Below are positions 1-5,840 of a stretch of 7,512 nt of DNA, piece by piece. The stretch covers positions 1 to 7,512 of the forward strand of contig JAUWYU010000068.1 of assembly GCA_030615655.1 (NCBI GenBank), read 5' to 3'. A program made the translations under genes and the position numbers. Numbering within the stretch: the first letter of the stretch is position 1; every line of letters starts with the position of its first letter. This stretch comes from Dehalococcoidia bacterium (GTDB taxonomy: Bacteria; Chloroflexota; Dehalococcoidia; Dehalococcoidales; RBG-16-60-22). The notes under the pieces were generated by a model that was not told where the DNA came from, ran no database searches, and saw nothing but the letters and a program-made list of their open reading frames with translations.

Positions 1-29
1 GCTCGACCGCAATTAGGGCAACCTGGCAT
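1..29 (-). CDS. 5' end of a leftward gene with a zinc-ribbon N terminus (partial)
   Basis: Reading left from the ATG at 29, the first codons give MPGCPNCGR and then run off the window edge. The CPNCG piece is a CxxC knuckle typical of the first half of a zinc ribbon. The start is well supported: a strong Shine-Dalgarno (GGGGAGAGG on the minus strand, about 36-44) sits at normal spacing, and a promoter-like pair lies further upstream. Only nine full codons are visible, so the function cannot be named. It could be a small zinc-ribbon protein or the N-terminal knuckle of a larger enzyme or regulator. The gene is divergent from the heat-shock operon. Confidence 0.6.
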
Positions 30-46
30 AGAAATACCTCTCCCCT

Positions 47-75
47 AGATTACACGCCGAACGGCGACTTGTCAA
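47..75 (-). promoter_or_regulatory. Probable sigma-70 promoter of the leftward zinc-ribbon gene
   Basis: On the minus strand, TTGACA (70-75, perfect -35) is followed by a 17-base spacer and TAATCT (47-52, a 3/6 match to -10). The spacer contains the perfect inverted repeat CGCCG-AA-CGGCG (plus-strand 55-66), well placed for a repressor or a spacer-binding activator. The gene's Shine-Dalgarno lies just downstream. The perfect -35 and exact spacing support the call; the weak -10 lowers it. Confidence 0.5.
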
Positions 76-149
76 CCTGCCACCAGAGGGACTATAAAGC
101 CAGTTCTTACACGGAATGTAAAATCTTCTTTAGTAATTGAATATAGAAT

Positions 150-173
150 AAGTTAACAATCATTTATTAACTT
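150..173. promoter_or_regulatory. Inverted repeat upstream of the dnaJ promoter, candidate operator
   Basis: Perfect 7-base arms, AAGTTAA (150-156) and TTAACTT (167-173), are separated by 10 bases and end 13 bases before the -35 box. The position suits regulator binding, and HspR encoded in the downstream operon is the obvious candidate. However, the arms do not match the actinobacterial HspR element HAIR (CTTGAGT-N7-ACTCAAG). The surroundings are very AT-rich, so a chance repeat is possible. A smaller repeat, ACTT-AGA-AAGT (197-207), lies inside the promoter spacer and is an alternative. Confidence 0.35.
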
Positions 174-186
174 TTCTAATTATATA

Positions 187-215
187 TTGACATATTACTT
201 AGAAAGTTTTATAAT
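187..215 (+). promoter_or_regulatory. Full-consensus sigma-70 promoter of the dnaJ-hspR-clpC operon
   Basis: TTGACA (187-192), a 17-base spacer and TATAAT (210-215) match the housekeeping consensus at every position. The expected start of transcription is near 222, giving a leader of about 22 bases that contains the Shine-Dalgarno GGAG (233-236), seven bases before the dnaJ ATG. So strong a promoter in front of a heat-shock operon fits control by repression (HspR) rather than by an alternative sigma factor. Confidence 0.85.
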
Positions 216-243
216 ATAACTGATATACTTACGGAGAAAAGAC

Positions 244-1239
244 ATGGCCGGCACAAATTATTATGATGTATTAGGGGTTAAGAAAGCTGCCAGTGAGAAG
301 GAAATAAAGCAGGCATACCGGCGCCTGGCCCGCAAGTACCACCCCGATGTTAATGCGGGCGATAAGTCTGCCGAGGCCAAGTTCAAGGAGATAAACGGGG
401 CCTACGAGATACTGTCGGACAAGGATAAACGGCCTAAGTATGATAAATACGGTGATAAATGGCAGTATGCCGACCAGTTTGAACAGGCAGGCCGGCAGTC
501 CCAGTACCGGGATTTCGCTCCGGGCGGCGGGGCCAGCTACCGCTTTACCGGCGGTGACATAGGCGGTCTGGACAGCATTTTCGAGGAATTGTTCGGAGGC
601 GCTCGCACCCGCACCTTTCACCGCCGCGCCCAGCCAAGACACGGACAGGACCTGGAGTCACCGATTGAGGTAACGCTGGAGGAAGCCTACAGCGGCACCA
701 GCCGCACCATCAGGCTCCAGGTTGAGGAACCCTGCACTGCCTGCAAGGGCAGCGGGGTGATTCAAAACCTGCCCTGCTCGGCATGTCGGGGTGCCGGCGT
801 TACGCTTAAAATCAAGCGTCTTGAGGTAAAAATTCCGGCCGGGGTGCACACCGGCTCCCGGGTACGCATCGCCGGCAAGGGACAGCCAAGCTACAGCGGC
901 GGCAACAGCGGCGACCTTTACCTAAAAATTACGGTGAAGTCGCACTCGACATTCGAGCGTCACGGCGATAATCTGCAGGTTACTGTCCCGGTGTCTCTGG
1001 CCACAGCGGTGCTGGGCGGCGAAGTCCAGGTGCCGACACCGAAGGGCAAGCTGGCATTAAAGATTCCAACGGAGACCCAGAACGGACGCGTCTTCCGCCT
1101 TTCCGGACAGGGCATGCCTCACCTCGGCAAATCCACACGAGGCGACCTGCTGGCCAAAATTAATGTCGTCCTGCCCACCAAACTATCAGACAAAGAAAAG
1201 GAGTTATTCAGGCAGCTGAGTGAGATACGGCCGGCCTGA
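244..1239 (+). CDS. dnaJ: DnaJ/CbpA-family co-chaperone with a two-motif zinc finger
   Basis: Cytoplasmic Hsp40 co-chaperone that would deliver unfolded clients to DnaK and stimulate its ATPase. The J-domain spans about residues 5-70 with the essential HPD at 33-35. A Gly/Phe-rich linker follows (about 90-120), then the two beta-sandwich client-binding domains to the end. In the first of these sits a shortened cysteine region with only two CxxCxGxG motifs, CTACKGSG (164-171) and CSACRGAG (178-185), only six residues apart. Classical DnaJ has four motifs making two zinc sites, whereas CbpA has none, so this protein is intermediate and could hold one zinc. At 331 residues it is nearer CbpA (about 300) than DnaJ (about 375). 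The ATG at 244 has GGAG seven bases upstream. It is the first gene of the operon; hspR begins 17 bases after its stop. DnaJ or CbpA are both defensible names. Confidence 0.93.
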   Translation: MAGTNYYDVLGVKKAASEKEIKQAYRRLARKYHPDVNAGDKSAEAKFKEINGAYEILSDKDKRPKYDKYGDKWQYADQFEQAGRQSQYRDFAPGGGASYRFTGGDIGGLDSIFEELFGGARTRTFHRRAQPRHGQDLESPIEVTLEEAYSGTSRTIRLQVEEPCTACKGSGVIQNLPCSACRGAGVTLKIKRLEVKIPAGVHTGSRVRIAGKGQPSYSGGNSGDLYLKITVKSHSTFERHGDNLQVTVPVSLATAVLGGEVQVPTPKGKLALKIPTETQNGRVFRLSGQGMPHLGKSTRGDLLAKINVVLPTKLSDKEKELFRQLSEIRPA

Positions 1240-1247
1240 GTGTAGTT

Positions 1248-1254
1248 GAGGTGA
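1248..1254 (+). promoter_or_regulatory. Shine-Dalgarno that fixes the hspR start
   Basis: GAGGTGA matches the anti-Shine-Dalgarno over seven bases. GAGG ends five bases before the ATG at 1257. The in-frame GTG at 1251 lies within this ribosome site, so it is a poor start; ATG 1257 is preferred. Confidence 0.65.
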
Positions 1255-1256
1255 CT

Positions 1257-1574
1257 ATGAACAGAGACAGATATGACACCGAGCCGCGCTACGTTATAAG
1301 CGTAGCGGCCAGAATACTGGATGTACAGACCTACACCCTGCGCTACTACGAGAAGGTCGGCATCATCGAGCCACGCCGCTCACGGGGCAACGTCCGGCTG
1401 TATTCAGACAGGGATATAGCCCTACTCCAGAGAGTGAAGTCGCTGGTAGACGACATGGGCGTTAATCTGCCGGGGGTGGAAGTTATTCTGCGCATGGTGG
1501 AGCGCATGGGCGAGATGCAGAACGAACTGGAACAGGCACAGGAAGAGCTAAGGAAACAGAGGGGAGGCAAATAA
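1257..1574 (+). CDS. hspR: HspR-like MerR-family heat-shock repressor
   Basis: Transcriptional repressor of chaperone genes. HspR proteins bind inverted repeats at heat-shock promoters and are thought to be titrated by DnaK/client load. The protein has 105 residues from ATG 1257 (107 from the in-frame GTG 1251), the usual size for HspR. It opens with a MerR winged helix-turn-helix: YVISVAARILDV, then TLRYYEKVGIIEP, then the wing with RGNVRLYSDRDI. The following GVNLPGVEVIL segment is the HspR signature (GINLAGV in actinobacteria) and separates it from metal-sensing MerR proteins; no metal-binding cysteines are present. A short charged helix rich in Glu, Gln and Lys closes the protein, where MerR activators have a long dimer coiled coil. 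It lies between dnaJ and the Clp gene with 3-17 base gaps, so it is co-transcribed and probably autoregulated. Confidence 0.9.
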   Translation: MNRDRYDTEPRYVISVAARILDVQTYTLRYYEKVGIIEPRRSRGNVRLYSDRDIALLQRVKSLVDDMGVNLPGVEVILRMVERMGEMQNELEQAQEELRKQRGGK

Positions 1575-1577
1575 CAG

Positions 1578-4028
1578 ATGAGGCAGGAGAGATTCACGGA
1601 ACAGGCACAGGAAGCTATACAGGCTTCCCAACAACTGGCGATGCAGTTCAAGCACAGCCAGTGGGACGTCGAGCATATTCTGCTGGCCCTGCTCCTGCAG
1701 AAGCAAGGGCTGGTTGGCGAGATACTGAAGGAACTCAATGTTGATGTCGAAGACATCAGGAACCAGGTGGAAGCAACCCTGGAAAAAACACCCAAGGTTG
1801 CCTACCAGACAGGGCAAATTTATACCACGCCGCGTATCGCCGAGCTGATGAGTAAAGCCGATGAAGAGGCCAACCGGCTCAAAGACGAATTCATCAGCAC
1901 CGAGCACCTACTGATTGCCATGGTCAGCGATGACAAGGGCGAGGCGGCCAACATTCTGCATAACGCCGGGATAAACCAGGAGCAGGTATACTCCGTTCTC
2001 CAGAAACTGCGCGGCAGTCACCGGGTTACCGACACCCGCGCCGAAAGCAAATACCGCTCCCTTGAGAAGTACGGTCGCGACCTGACCGAATTTGCCCGTG
2101 AGGGCAGGCTAGACCCGGTTATCGGTCGGGAGGAAGAGATTAAACGAGTCATGCAGGTACTCACCCGGCGCACCAAGAACAATCCGGTAATCGTCGGTGA
2201 CGCCGGCGTGGGCAAGACGGCTATCGCCGAAGGGCTGGCCCAGAAGATTGCCGCCGATGACGTTCCCGATTCCCTGAAAGGGCGCAAGGTAATCGCCCTG
2301 GACATGGGCGCGCTGGTCGCCGGAAGCAAGTTCCGCGGCGAGTTTGAGGAACGGCTCAAGGCAGTCATAGACGAGGTCAGGGAGTCACAGGGTGAGGTGA
2401 TACTGTTCATCGATGAGATTCATACCGTAGTCGGAGCCGGAGCCGCCGAAGGCTCCATTGATGCCAGTAACATGCTTAAACCAGCCCTGGCTCACGGTGA
2501 GCTACAGTGCGTGGGCGCTACTACCCTCGACGAGTACCGCAAATTCATTGAGAAAGATAAGGCACTGGAACGGCGCCTCCAGCCGGTGCTCATCGATGAG
2601 CCGAGCATCGAAGCAACCGTCGAGATTCTCCACGGCCTGCGGCCCAGGTACGAGGCACATCATAAGATTAAGATTACCGACGAAGCCCTTAAGACCGCCG
2701 CCAAGCTCAGCCAGCGCTACATCTCCGACCGCTATCTGCCGGATAAGGCCATCGACCTCATCGACGAGGCGGCCAGCAAGTCGCGCATCGACACCGAGAG
2801 CGCCCCGCCGGAGGTAAAGTCCCTGGAGCGGCGCATCAAGCACCTGGCCAACGAGGAGGAGGCAGCTTCGCAGCGGCAGGAATACCAGCAGTCTGCCGAG
2901 CTCAAGGCAGAAAGGCTGAAACTGGAACAGGAGTATAACCAGGCCAAGAGCGCCTGGCTCCAGAAAGAGAAGATTGACGAAGAGGTAAGCTCCGAGCACA
3001 TTGCCCGGCTGATTTCCAGCTGGACCGGTATCCCGGTATCCCAGATGCTGGAGGGAGAAGCCGAGAAGCTACTCCAGATGGAGGAACGCATCCACGAGCG
3101 ATTGATAGACCAGGAGGAGGCGGTGGGGGCCATATCGGAGGCTATCAGGAGAAGCCGGGCCGGCCTCAAGGACCCGAGACGTCCCATCGGCAGCTTCATG
3201 TTCCTGGGACCGACGGGAGTCGGCAAGACGGAGCTGGTCCGTACCCTGGCCTGGTTCCTGTTTAACGATGAGAATGCCATGGTGCGCCTCGACATGTCAG
3301 AATACCAGGAGAAGCATACCGTGTCGCGCCTCATCGGGGCCCCGCCGGGCTATGTCGGCTATGAGGAGGGTGGACAGCTTACCGAGGCGGTAAGGCGGCG
3401 CCCCTTCCGCGTTATCCTGCTCGATGAGATTGAGAAGGCGCACCCTGAGGTATTCAATACACTGCTCCAGATTTTTGATGACGGCAGGTTGACCGACGGC
3501 CAGGGACATACGGTAGATTTCAAGAACACGGTTGTCATCATGACCAGCAATGCCGGCGTGGAGCTCATCAAGCGCGAAGGGCAAATAGGTTTTACTACAC
3601 AGAAAAGCGAGGCTAAGGCCCAGAAAAGCTATGATGCCATGAAGGAAAAGGTAATGACCGAGGTTAAGAAGCTTTTCCGCCCTGAATTTCTGAACCGGCT
3701 GGACGAGATTATAGTTTTCCACGAGCTTACCGAGGAACAGCTCAGAAGTATCGTTGACCTGATGGTCAATGACCTGCAGAATCGACTGGCGGAACGTAAG
3801 CTGAGTATCGAGCTAACGGCAAAGGCGAAATCCTGGCTGGCCAGGGAAGGCTATGACCCGATATATGGAGCCCGCCCGCTGAGGCGAGTGCTCGAGCGCC
3901 ATGTAGAGAACCCGCTATCCAGCAAGGTGCTCAGGGGAGAACTCAAGGAAGGTGATACTGTCAGGGTTGACCTCGGCAAGGACGGCCTGACTTTTAAAAC
4001 AAGGTCGGCGGCTAAAGCCGCCGCCTAA
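1578..4028 (+). CDS. clpC: Hsp100 Clp ATPase, ClpC-type
   Basis: Hexameric AAA+ unfoldase that threads proteins through its pore, most likely into ClpP. The order is a double Clp N-domain (about 1-145), then NBD1 with Walker A GDAGVGKT (207-214) and Walker B ending IDEIH (D279, E280). A short coiled-coil middle domain (about 412-470) precedes NBD2, with Walker A GPTGVGKT (544-551) and Walker B VILLDEIEKA (D616, E617), and the C-terminal small domain. Three features point to ClpC rather than ClpB: the length of 816 residues (ClpC about 810, ClpB about 855); a middle domain near 60 residues instead of about 120; and an IGF tripeptide at 670-672 in the ClpP-docking loop, which disaggregase ClpB lacks. 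Automatic annotation may call it ClpB. GGGGAGG (1561-1567) lies ten bases before the ATG, which is three bases after the hspR stop, so translation is probably coupled. Confidence 0.93.
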   Translation: MRQERFTEQAQEAIQASQQLAMQFKHSQWDVEHILLALLLQKQGLVGEILKELNVDVEDIRNQVEATLEKTPKVAYQTGQIYTTPRIAELMSKADEEANRLKDEFISTEHLLIAMVSDDKGEAANILHNAGINQEQVYSVLQKLRGSHRVTDTRAESKYRSLEKYGRDLTEFAREGRLDPVIGREEEIKRVMQVLTRRTKNNPVIVGDAGVGKTAIAEGLAQKIAADDVPDSLKGRKVIALDMGALVAGSKFRGEFEERLKAVIDEVRESQGEVILFIDEIHTVVGAGAAEGSIDASNMLKPALAHGELQCVGATTLDEYRKFIEKDKALERRLQPVLIDEPSIEATVEILHGLRPRYEAHHKIKITDEALKTAAKLSQRYISDRYLPDKAIDLIDEAASKSRIDTESAPPEVKSLERRIKHLANEEEAASQRQEYQQSAELKAERLKLEQEYNQAKSAWLQKEKIDEEVSSEHIARLISSWTGIPVSQMLEGEAEKLLQMEERIHERLIDQEEAVGAISEAIRRSRAGLKDPRRPIGSFMFLGPTGVGKTELVRTLAWFLFNDENAMVRLDMSEYQEKHTVSRLIGAPPGYVGYEEGGQLTEAVRRRPFRVILLDEIEKAHPEVFNTLLQIFDDGRLTDGQGHTVDFKNTVVIMTSNAGVELIKREGQIGFTTQKSEAKAQKSYDAMKEKVMTEVKKLFRPEFLNRLDEIIVFHELTEEQLRSIVDLMVNDLQNRLAERKLSIELTAKAKSWLAREGYDPIYGARPLRRVLERHVENPLSSKVLRGELKEGDTVRVDLGKDGLTFKTRSAAKAAA
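4006..4023 (+). other. Strong GC hairpin over the clpC stop region
   Basis: CGGCGGC (4006-4012) and GCCGCCG (4017-4023) form a perfect seven-pair stem with a TAAA loop. It lies in the last codons (RSAAKAAA tail) and ends just before the stop. No T-tract follows, so it is not a standard intrinsic terminator. It could protect the 3' end or simply reflect the Ala-rich tail codons. Confidence 0.4.
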
Positions 4029-4080
4029 TCGTCCGGCCACGGCACAACAAGCTTAATATACCCCCGGTTTTCCGTGTACT

Positions 4081-4109
4081 GGCACAGGGCTTGCCTATAT
4101 GTGTATAAT
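4081..4109 (+). promoter_or_regulatory. Possible promoter of the VTT-domain gene
   Basis: A perfect -10 TATAAT (4104-4109) lies 17 bases after GGCACA (4081-4086), which matches the -35 consensus at only 3 of 6 positions. Transcription would start near 4116, only a few bases before the ATG at 4121. The mRNA would then be nearly leaderless and would lose the AGGA ribosome site (4112-4115). The box may therefore be fortuitous. Confidence 0.3.
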
Positions 4110-4120
4110 ATAGGAACGTT

Positions 4121-4771
4121 ATGGAACAGCCAGCACTCGAAAAGAAATCAACCAACAGAACTGATAACAGTATCGCTGCGGATACGACCAGCAAAAAATC
4201 CGTCAGGTGGGCCTATATCCTCGGTATTTTCGGCATCGTCACTACTATACTTATGGCGCTGGCTGTCGTTTTCTACGGCAAAGAACTATCGGCACTCCAA
4301 CAATATGGCTACCTTGGAGCCTTTGTTATCAGTATCCTGGGCGGCGCCACCATCATCATCCCCGTACCTATGCTGGCGGTAGTCTTTGCGCTGGGCGGCG
4401 TCATGGAGTATACCTGGCTGGTCGGCCTGGCGGCCGCTCTCGGCGAGCTAATAGGAGCCCTGACCATATATATGACGGGGCATGGTGCCGGCCGAGCCCT
4501 GAGCAACAGTAAGCACGGCAAGATACAGTCTGCCTACGAGAAGCTGCTGGGCTTGATGGAGCGCAAGGGACCGCTAACCCTTTTTATAGTGGCGTCAGTG
4601 ATTAATCCGTTCTTTTACCCGGCTGCCCTGGCGGCCGGAGCACTGCGCTTCGGCCTGAAGAAATATATCATTATCGTCCTGGCCGGCAAGATAATCAAGT
4701 GCATGACCGTGGTCTATGCCGGCTACTGGGGAATCAAAGGCATATTCCAGGCTATAGGCATAGAGCTATAA
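4121..4771 (+). CDS. VTT/DedA-like (SNARE-associated family) membrane protein
   Basis: Polytopic inner-membrane protein of 216 residues. A Ser/Thr/Lys-rich cytoplasmic tail (1-29) precedes a first membrane helix (about 30-52). The VTT core follows: a hydrophobic, Gly-rich probable re-entrant segment with IPVP at 80-83, then the family pattern of spaced glycines with a tyrosine ending in Gly-Arg (G108, G112, Y117, G120, G124, R125). The C-terminal half has another hydrophobic segment around NPFFYPAALAAG and a last helix before GIKGIFQAIGIEL. Bacterial relatives (DedA, TMEM41/VMP1 type) are linked to lipid flipping or scrambling and membrane homeostasis, but the substrate cannot be read from the sequence. 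ATG 4121 has AGGA five bases upstream. A start at 4074 in another frame has no family similarity. The gene is separated from clpC by 92 bases and converges on the cyclophilin gene with a 13-base gap. Confidence 0.8.
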   Translation: MEQPALEKKSTNRTDNSIAADTTSKKSVRWAYILGIFGIVTTILMALAVVFYGKELSALQQYGYLGAFVISILGGATIIIPVPMLAVVFALGGVMEYTWLVGLAAALGELIGALTIYMTGHGAGRALSNSKHGKIQSAYEKLLGLMERKGPLTLFIVASVINPFFYPAALAAGALRFGLKKYIIIVLAGKIIKCMTVVYAGYWGIKGIFQAIGIEL

Positions 4772-4784
4772 AACCAGTTTTCCT

Positions 4785-5414
4785 CTATGAAACTTCAATA
4801 ATCACCCGTATTATCTTGTCGCCCTCAAACTGCGGGTTCTGGCCCGGGTCACGGGGCGTAAGACTCTTGAGAACATCCATACCCTCTATCAATCGGCCAA
4901 AAACCGAATGCAGGCCGTCGAGCCAGGGTGTATCCTCATAGGTAATGAAGAACTGGGAACCATTAGTATTGGGGCCGCTGTTAGCCATTGACAGGGCACC
5001 GGCAACATGCCCGTGTTCGGTGAACTCATCTGTAAAGCGATAGCCGGGGCCACCCATGCCCGTTCCGGTCTGGTCGCCACCCTGCACCATAAAGTCGGGG
5101 AGTACCCGGTGAAAGGTAGTACCGTCATAGTATCCCTCTTGAGCCAGGAAAACGAAGTTATTGACCATAATGGGGACATCCCTGGCGAACAACTCCAGCA
5201 CCAGGTTCCCCTTTTCCGTTACGATGACAGCCGTGTATTTTTTGCCGGTATCAATTATCATCGAGGGTGGCGAATCCCAGCTCATAGGTACTACTTCCGG
5301 CGCCTGTTCTTCCGCCGGCTCCAGGGCTGGTTCTGACCCGTCGCATGATGCGGCTAAAAGACCCGCCGAGATTATCATAATGCCTAATAATTTCGTTAAT
5401 ATTCTGGTTGCCAT
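4785..5414 (-). CDS. Cyclophilin-type peptidyl-prolyl isomerase, probable lipoprotein
   Basis: Catalyses cis-trans isomerisation of Xaa-Pro bonds, here probably outside the cytoplasmic membrane. From ATG 5414 the protein has 209 residues. It begins with a lipoprotein signal: Arg/Lys near the start, a hydrophobic stretch IMIISAGLLAAS, and Cys24 as the likely lipidated residue. The -3 position is Ala instead of the usual Leu, a mild deviation from the lipobox. A Pro/Glu-rich linker (about 25-50) leads to the cyclophilin domain (about 60-209). The active-site blocks are intact: FHRVLPDFMVQGGD with catalytic Arg103, the SMANSGPNTNGSQFFIT block, and WLDGLHSVFGR with Trp164. The domain is short, as in bacterial PpiB. 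The TTG at 5435 would add seven residues but has no ribosome site. The gene is monocistronic with its own promoter and converges on the VTT gene. Confidence 0.92.
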   Translation of the reverse strand: MATRILTKLLGIMIISAGLLAASCDGSEPALEPAEEQAPEVVPMSWDSPPSMIIDTGKKYTAVIVTEKGNLVLELFARDVPIMVNNFVFLAQEGYYDGTTFHRVLPDFMVQGGDQTGTGMGGPGYRFTDEFTEHGHVAGALSMANSGPNTNGSQFFITYEDTPWLDGLHSVFGRLIEGMDVLKSLTPRDPGQNPQFEGDKIIRVIIEVS

Positions 5415-5420
5415 GAACTT

Positions 5421-5426
5421 CCTCCC
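5421..5426 (-). promoter_or_regulatory. Shine-Dalgarno that fixes the cyclophilin start
   Basis: GGGAGG on the minus strand, followed by six bases and then ATG 5414. It favours this start over the in-frame TTG at 5435, and the resulting protein begins directly with a normal lipoprotein signal. Confidence 0.8.
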
Positions 5427-5453
5427 TCTCTTCAATTAGCTAATCCGTTTCAT

Positions 5454-5482
5454 ATTGTAGCCCATTCGTATCTAGTAAGCAA
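5454..5482 (-). promoter_or_regulatory. Sigma-70 promoter of the cyclophilin gene
   Basis: On the minus strand, TTGCTT (5477-5482, 4/6) is followed by a 17-base spacer and TACAAT (5454-5459, 5/6). Transcription should start near 5447, giving a leader of about 33 bases with the Shine-Dalgarno at its end. Confidence 0.7.
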
Positions 5483-5497
5483 TTATTTACAGGGAAA

Positions 5498-5564
5498 GAG
5501 AGAAGGGGCCTGGCGAACCCTCAAGCGATTTTAAATCTTGAGGACTGGCCAAGCCCCTTCTTTT
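5498..5564 (+). terminator. Long imperfect hairpin with a plus-strand T-tract, orphan terminator or attenuator-like
   Basis: The outer stem AGAAGGGGC (5501-5509) pairs perfectly with GCCCCTTCT (5553-5561). A middle TGGC (5511-5514) pairs with GCCA (5548-5551). The apical stem CCTCAAG (5519-5525) pairs with CTTGAGG (5537-5543) around an 11-base AT-rich loop. TTTT follows on the plus strand (5561-5564). The shape is that of an intrinsic terminator, but no plus-strand gene precedes it; the cyclophilin promoter just to the left fires the other way. It may end an unseen small RNA or be a mobile palindromic repeat. Confidence 0.5.
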
Positions 5565-5771
5565 GCTGGGGGGTTACCAAGCTGGGGAACAACTTGAATA
5601 ACTATCAGTTTCTAACGTTCTGATATAAGGATAGCACCGCTGCTGTAAATAGAGCATAAATACCATCATCATTAATATAAACATCCAGTATATATGATTG
5701 TCTACAGGAATCAAATGCCTCTTACCCTTGCTAACTGTCCCATTTTTATGCTAAATTTAATACGCGTTCAC
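5565..5771. other. AT-rich stretch with no recognisable gene
   Basis: I see no convincing coding region on either strand. The longest plus-strand candidate (ATG about 5694, 37 codons) lacks a ribosome site and runs into the tRNA-like copy. Composition is AT-rich, with TATATA runs near 5690. The only candidate signal is a weak promoter just before the tRNA region. With the flanking hairpin and tRNAs, it completes the gene-poor stretch between 5436 and 6053. Confidence 0.5.
5728..5757 (+). promoter_or_regulatory. Possible promoter of the tRNA-Ala region
   Basis: TTGCTA (5728-5733, 4/6), an 18-base spacer and TAAATT (5752-5757, 4/6) would start transcription near 5764, just ahead of the tRNA-like copy at 5772. 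Placement is good and match quality modest. It would transcribe both the degenerate copy and the intact tRNA. Confidence 0.3.
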
Positions 5772-5840
5772 GGGGCCGTAGTTCACTTGGGAGAACGCCC
5801 CGATTAGCATCGGAGAGGTAAGGGGTTTAAAATCGTATAA
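5772..5840 (+). pseudogene. Degenerate tRNA-Ala-like copy
   Basis: The first 26 bases are identical to the first 26 of the intact tRNA-Ala that follows, covering the 5' acceptor strand and the whole D-arm, and the variable AGGTA is also shared. The rest is broken. In tRNA layout the anticodon stem CCCCG/CGGAG has a C-A mismatch and an 8-base loop, with an extra A at 5803. The bases can instead fold as CCGAT-TAGC-ATCGG with a four-base loop. The T-loop TTCGAAT has become TTTAAAA. The T-stem 5' strand AGGGG has no partner, and the 3' acceptor strand is absent. The anticodon position reads AGC, still alanine. The copy starts 69 bases before the intact gene, so a tandem duplication followed by decay is the simplest reading. 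It cannot form a mature aminoacyl-acceptor tRNA. Confidence 0.75.

Noticed and set aside
1346..1907. Long open frames on the minus strand opposite hspR and the start of clpC
   Set aside because: They lie antisense to well-conserved genes, have Ser/Cys/Leu-biased composition with no family resemblance, and lack ribosome sites.
4074..4382. Open frame of 102 codons overlapping the VTT gene in another frame
   Set aside because: The frame at 4121 gives an unmistakable VTT membrane protein. This one has no conserved features and overlaps it out of frame.
5435..5435. Upstream TTG start for the cyclophilin gene
   Set aside because: ATG 5414 has GGGAGG six bases upstream, and the protein then begins directly with a normal lipoprotein signal.
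5519..5543. CCTCAAG...CTTGAGG as an HspR HAIR element
   Set aside because: The half-sites are in the reverse order to HAIR, and the spacing is 11 rather than 7. They are the apical stem of a larger hairpin and lie far from the heat-shock promoter.
5565..5587. Short direct repeat GCTGGGG (5565-5571 and 5581-5587)
   Set aside because: Seven bases seen twice is expected by chance, and no array or further copies are visible.
5694..5807. Small plus-strand open frame of about 37 codons
   Set aside because: It has no Shine-Dalgarno, its composition is AT-rich, and it runs into the tRNA-like copy, which explains its 3' part better.
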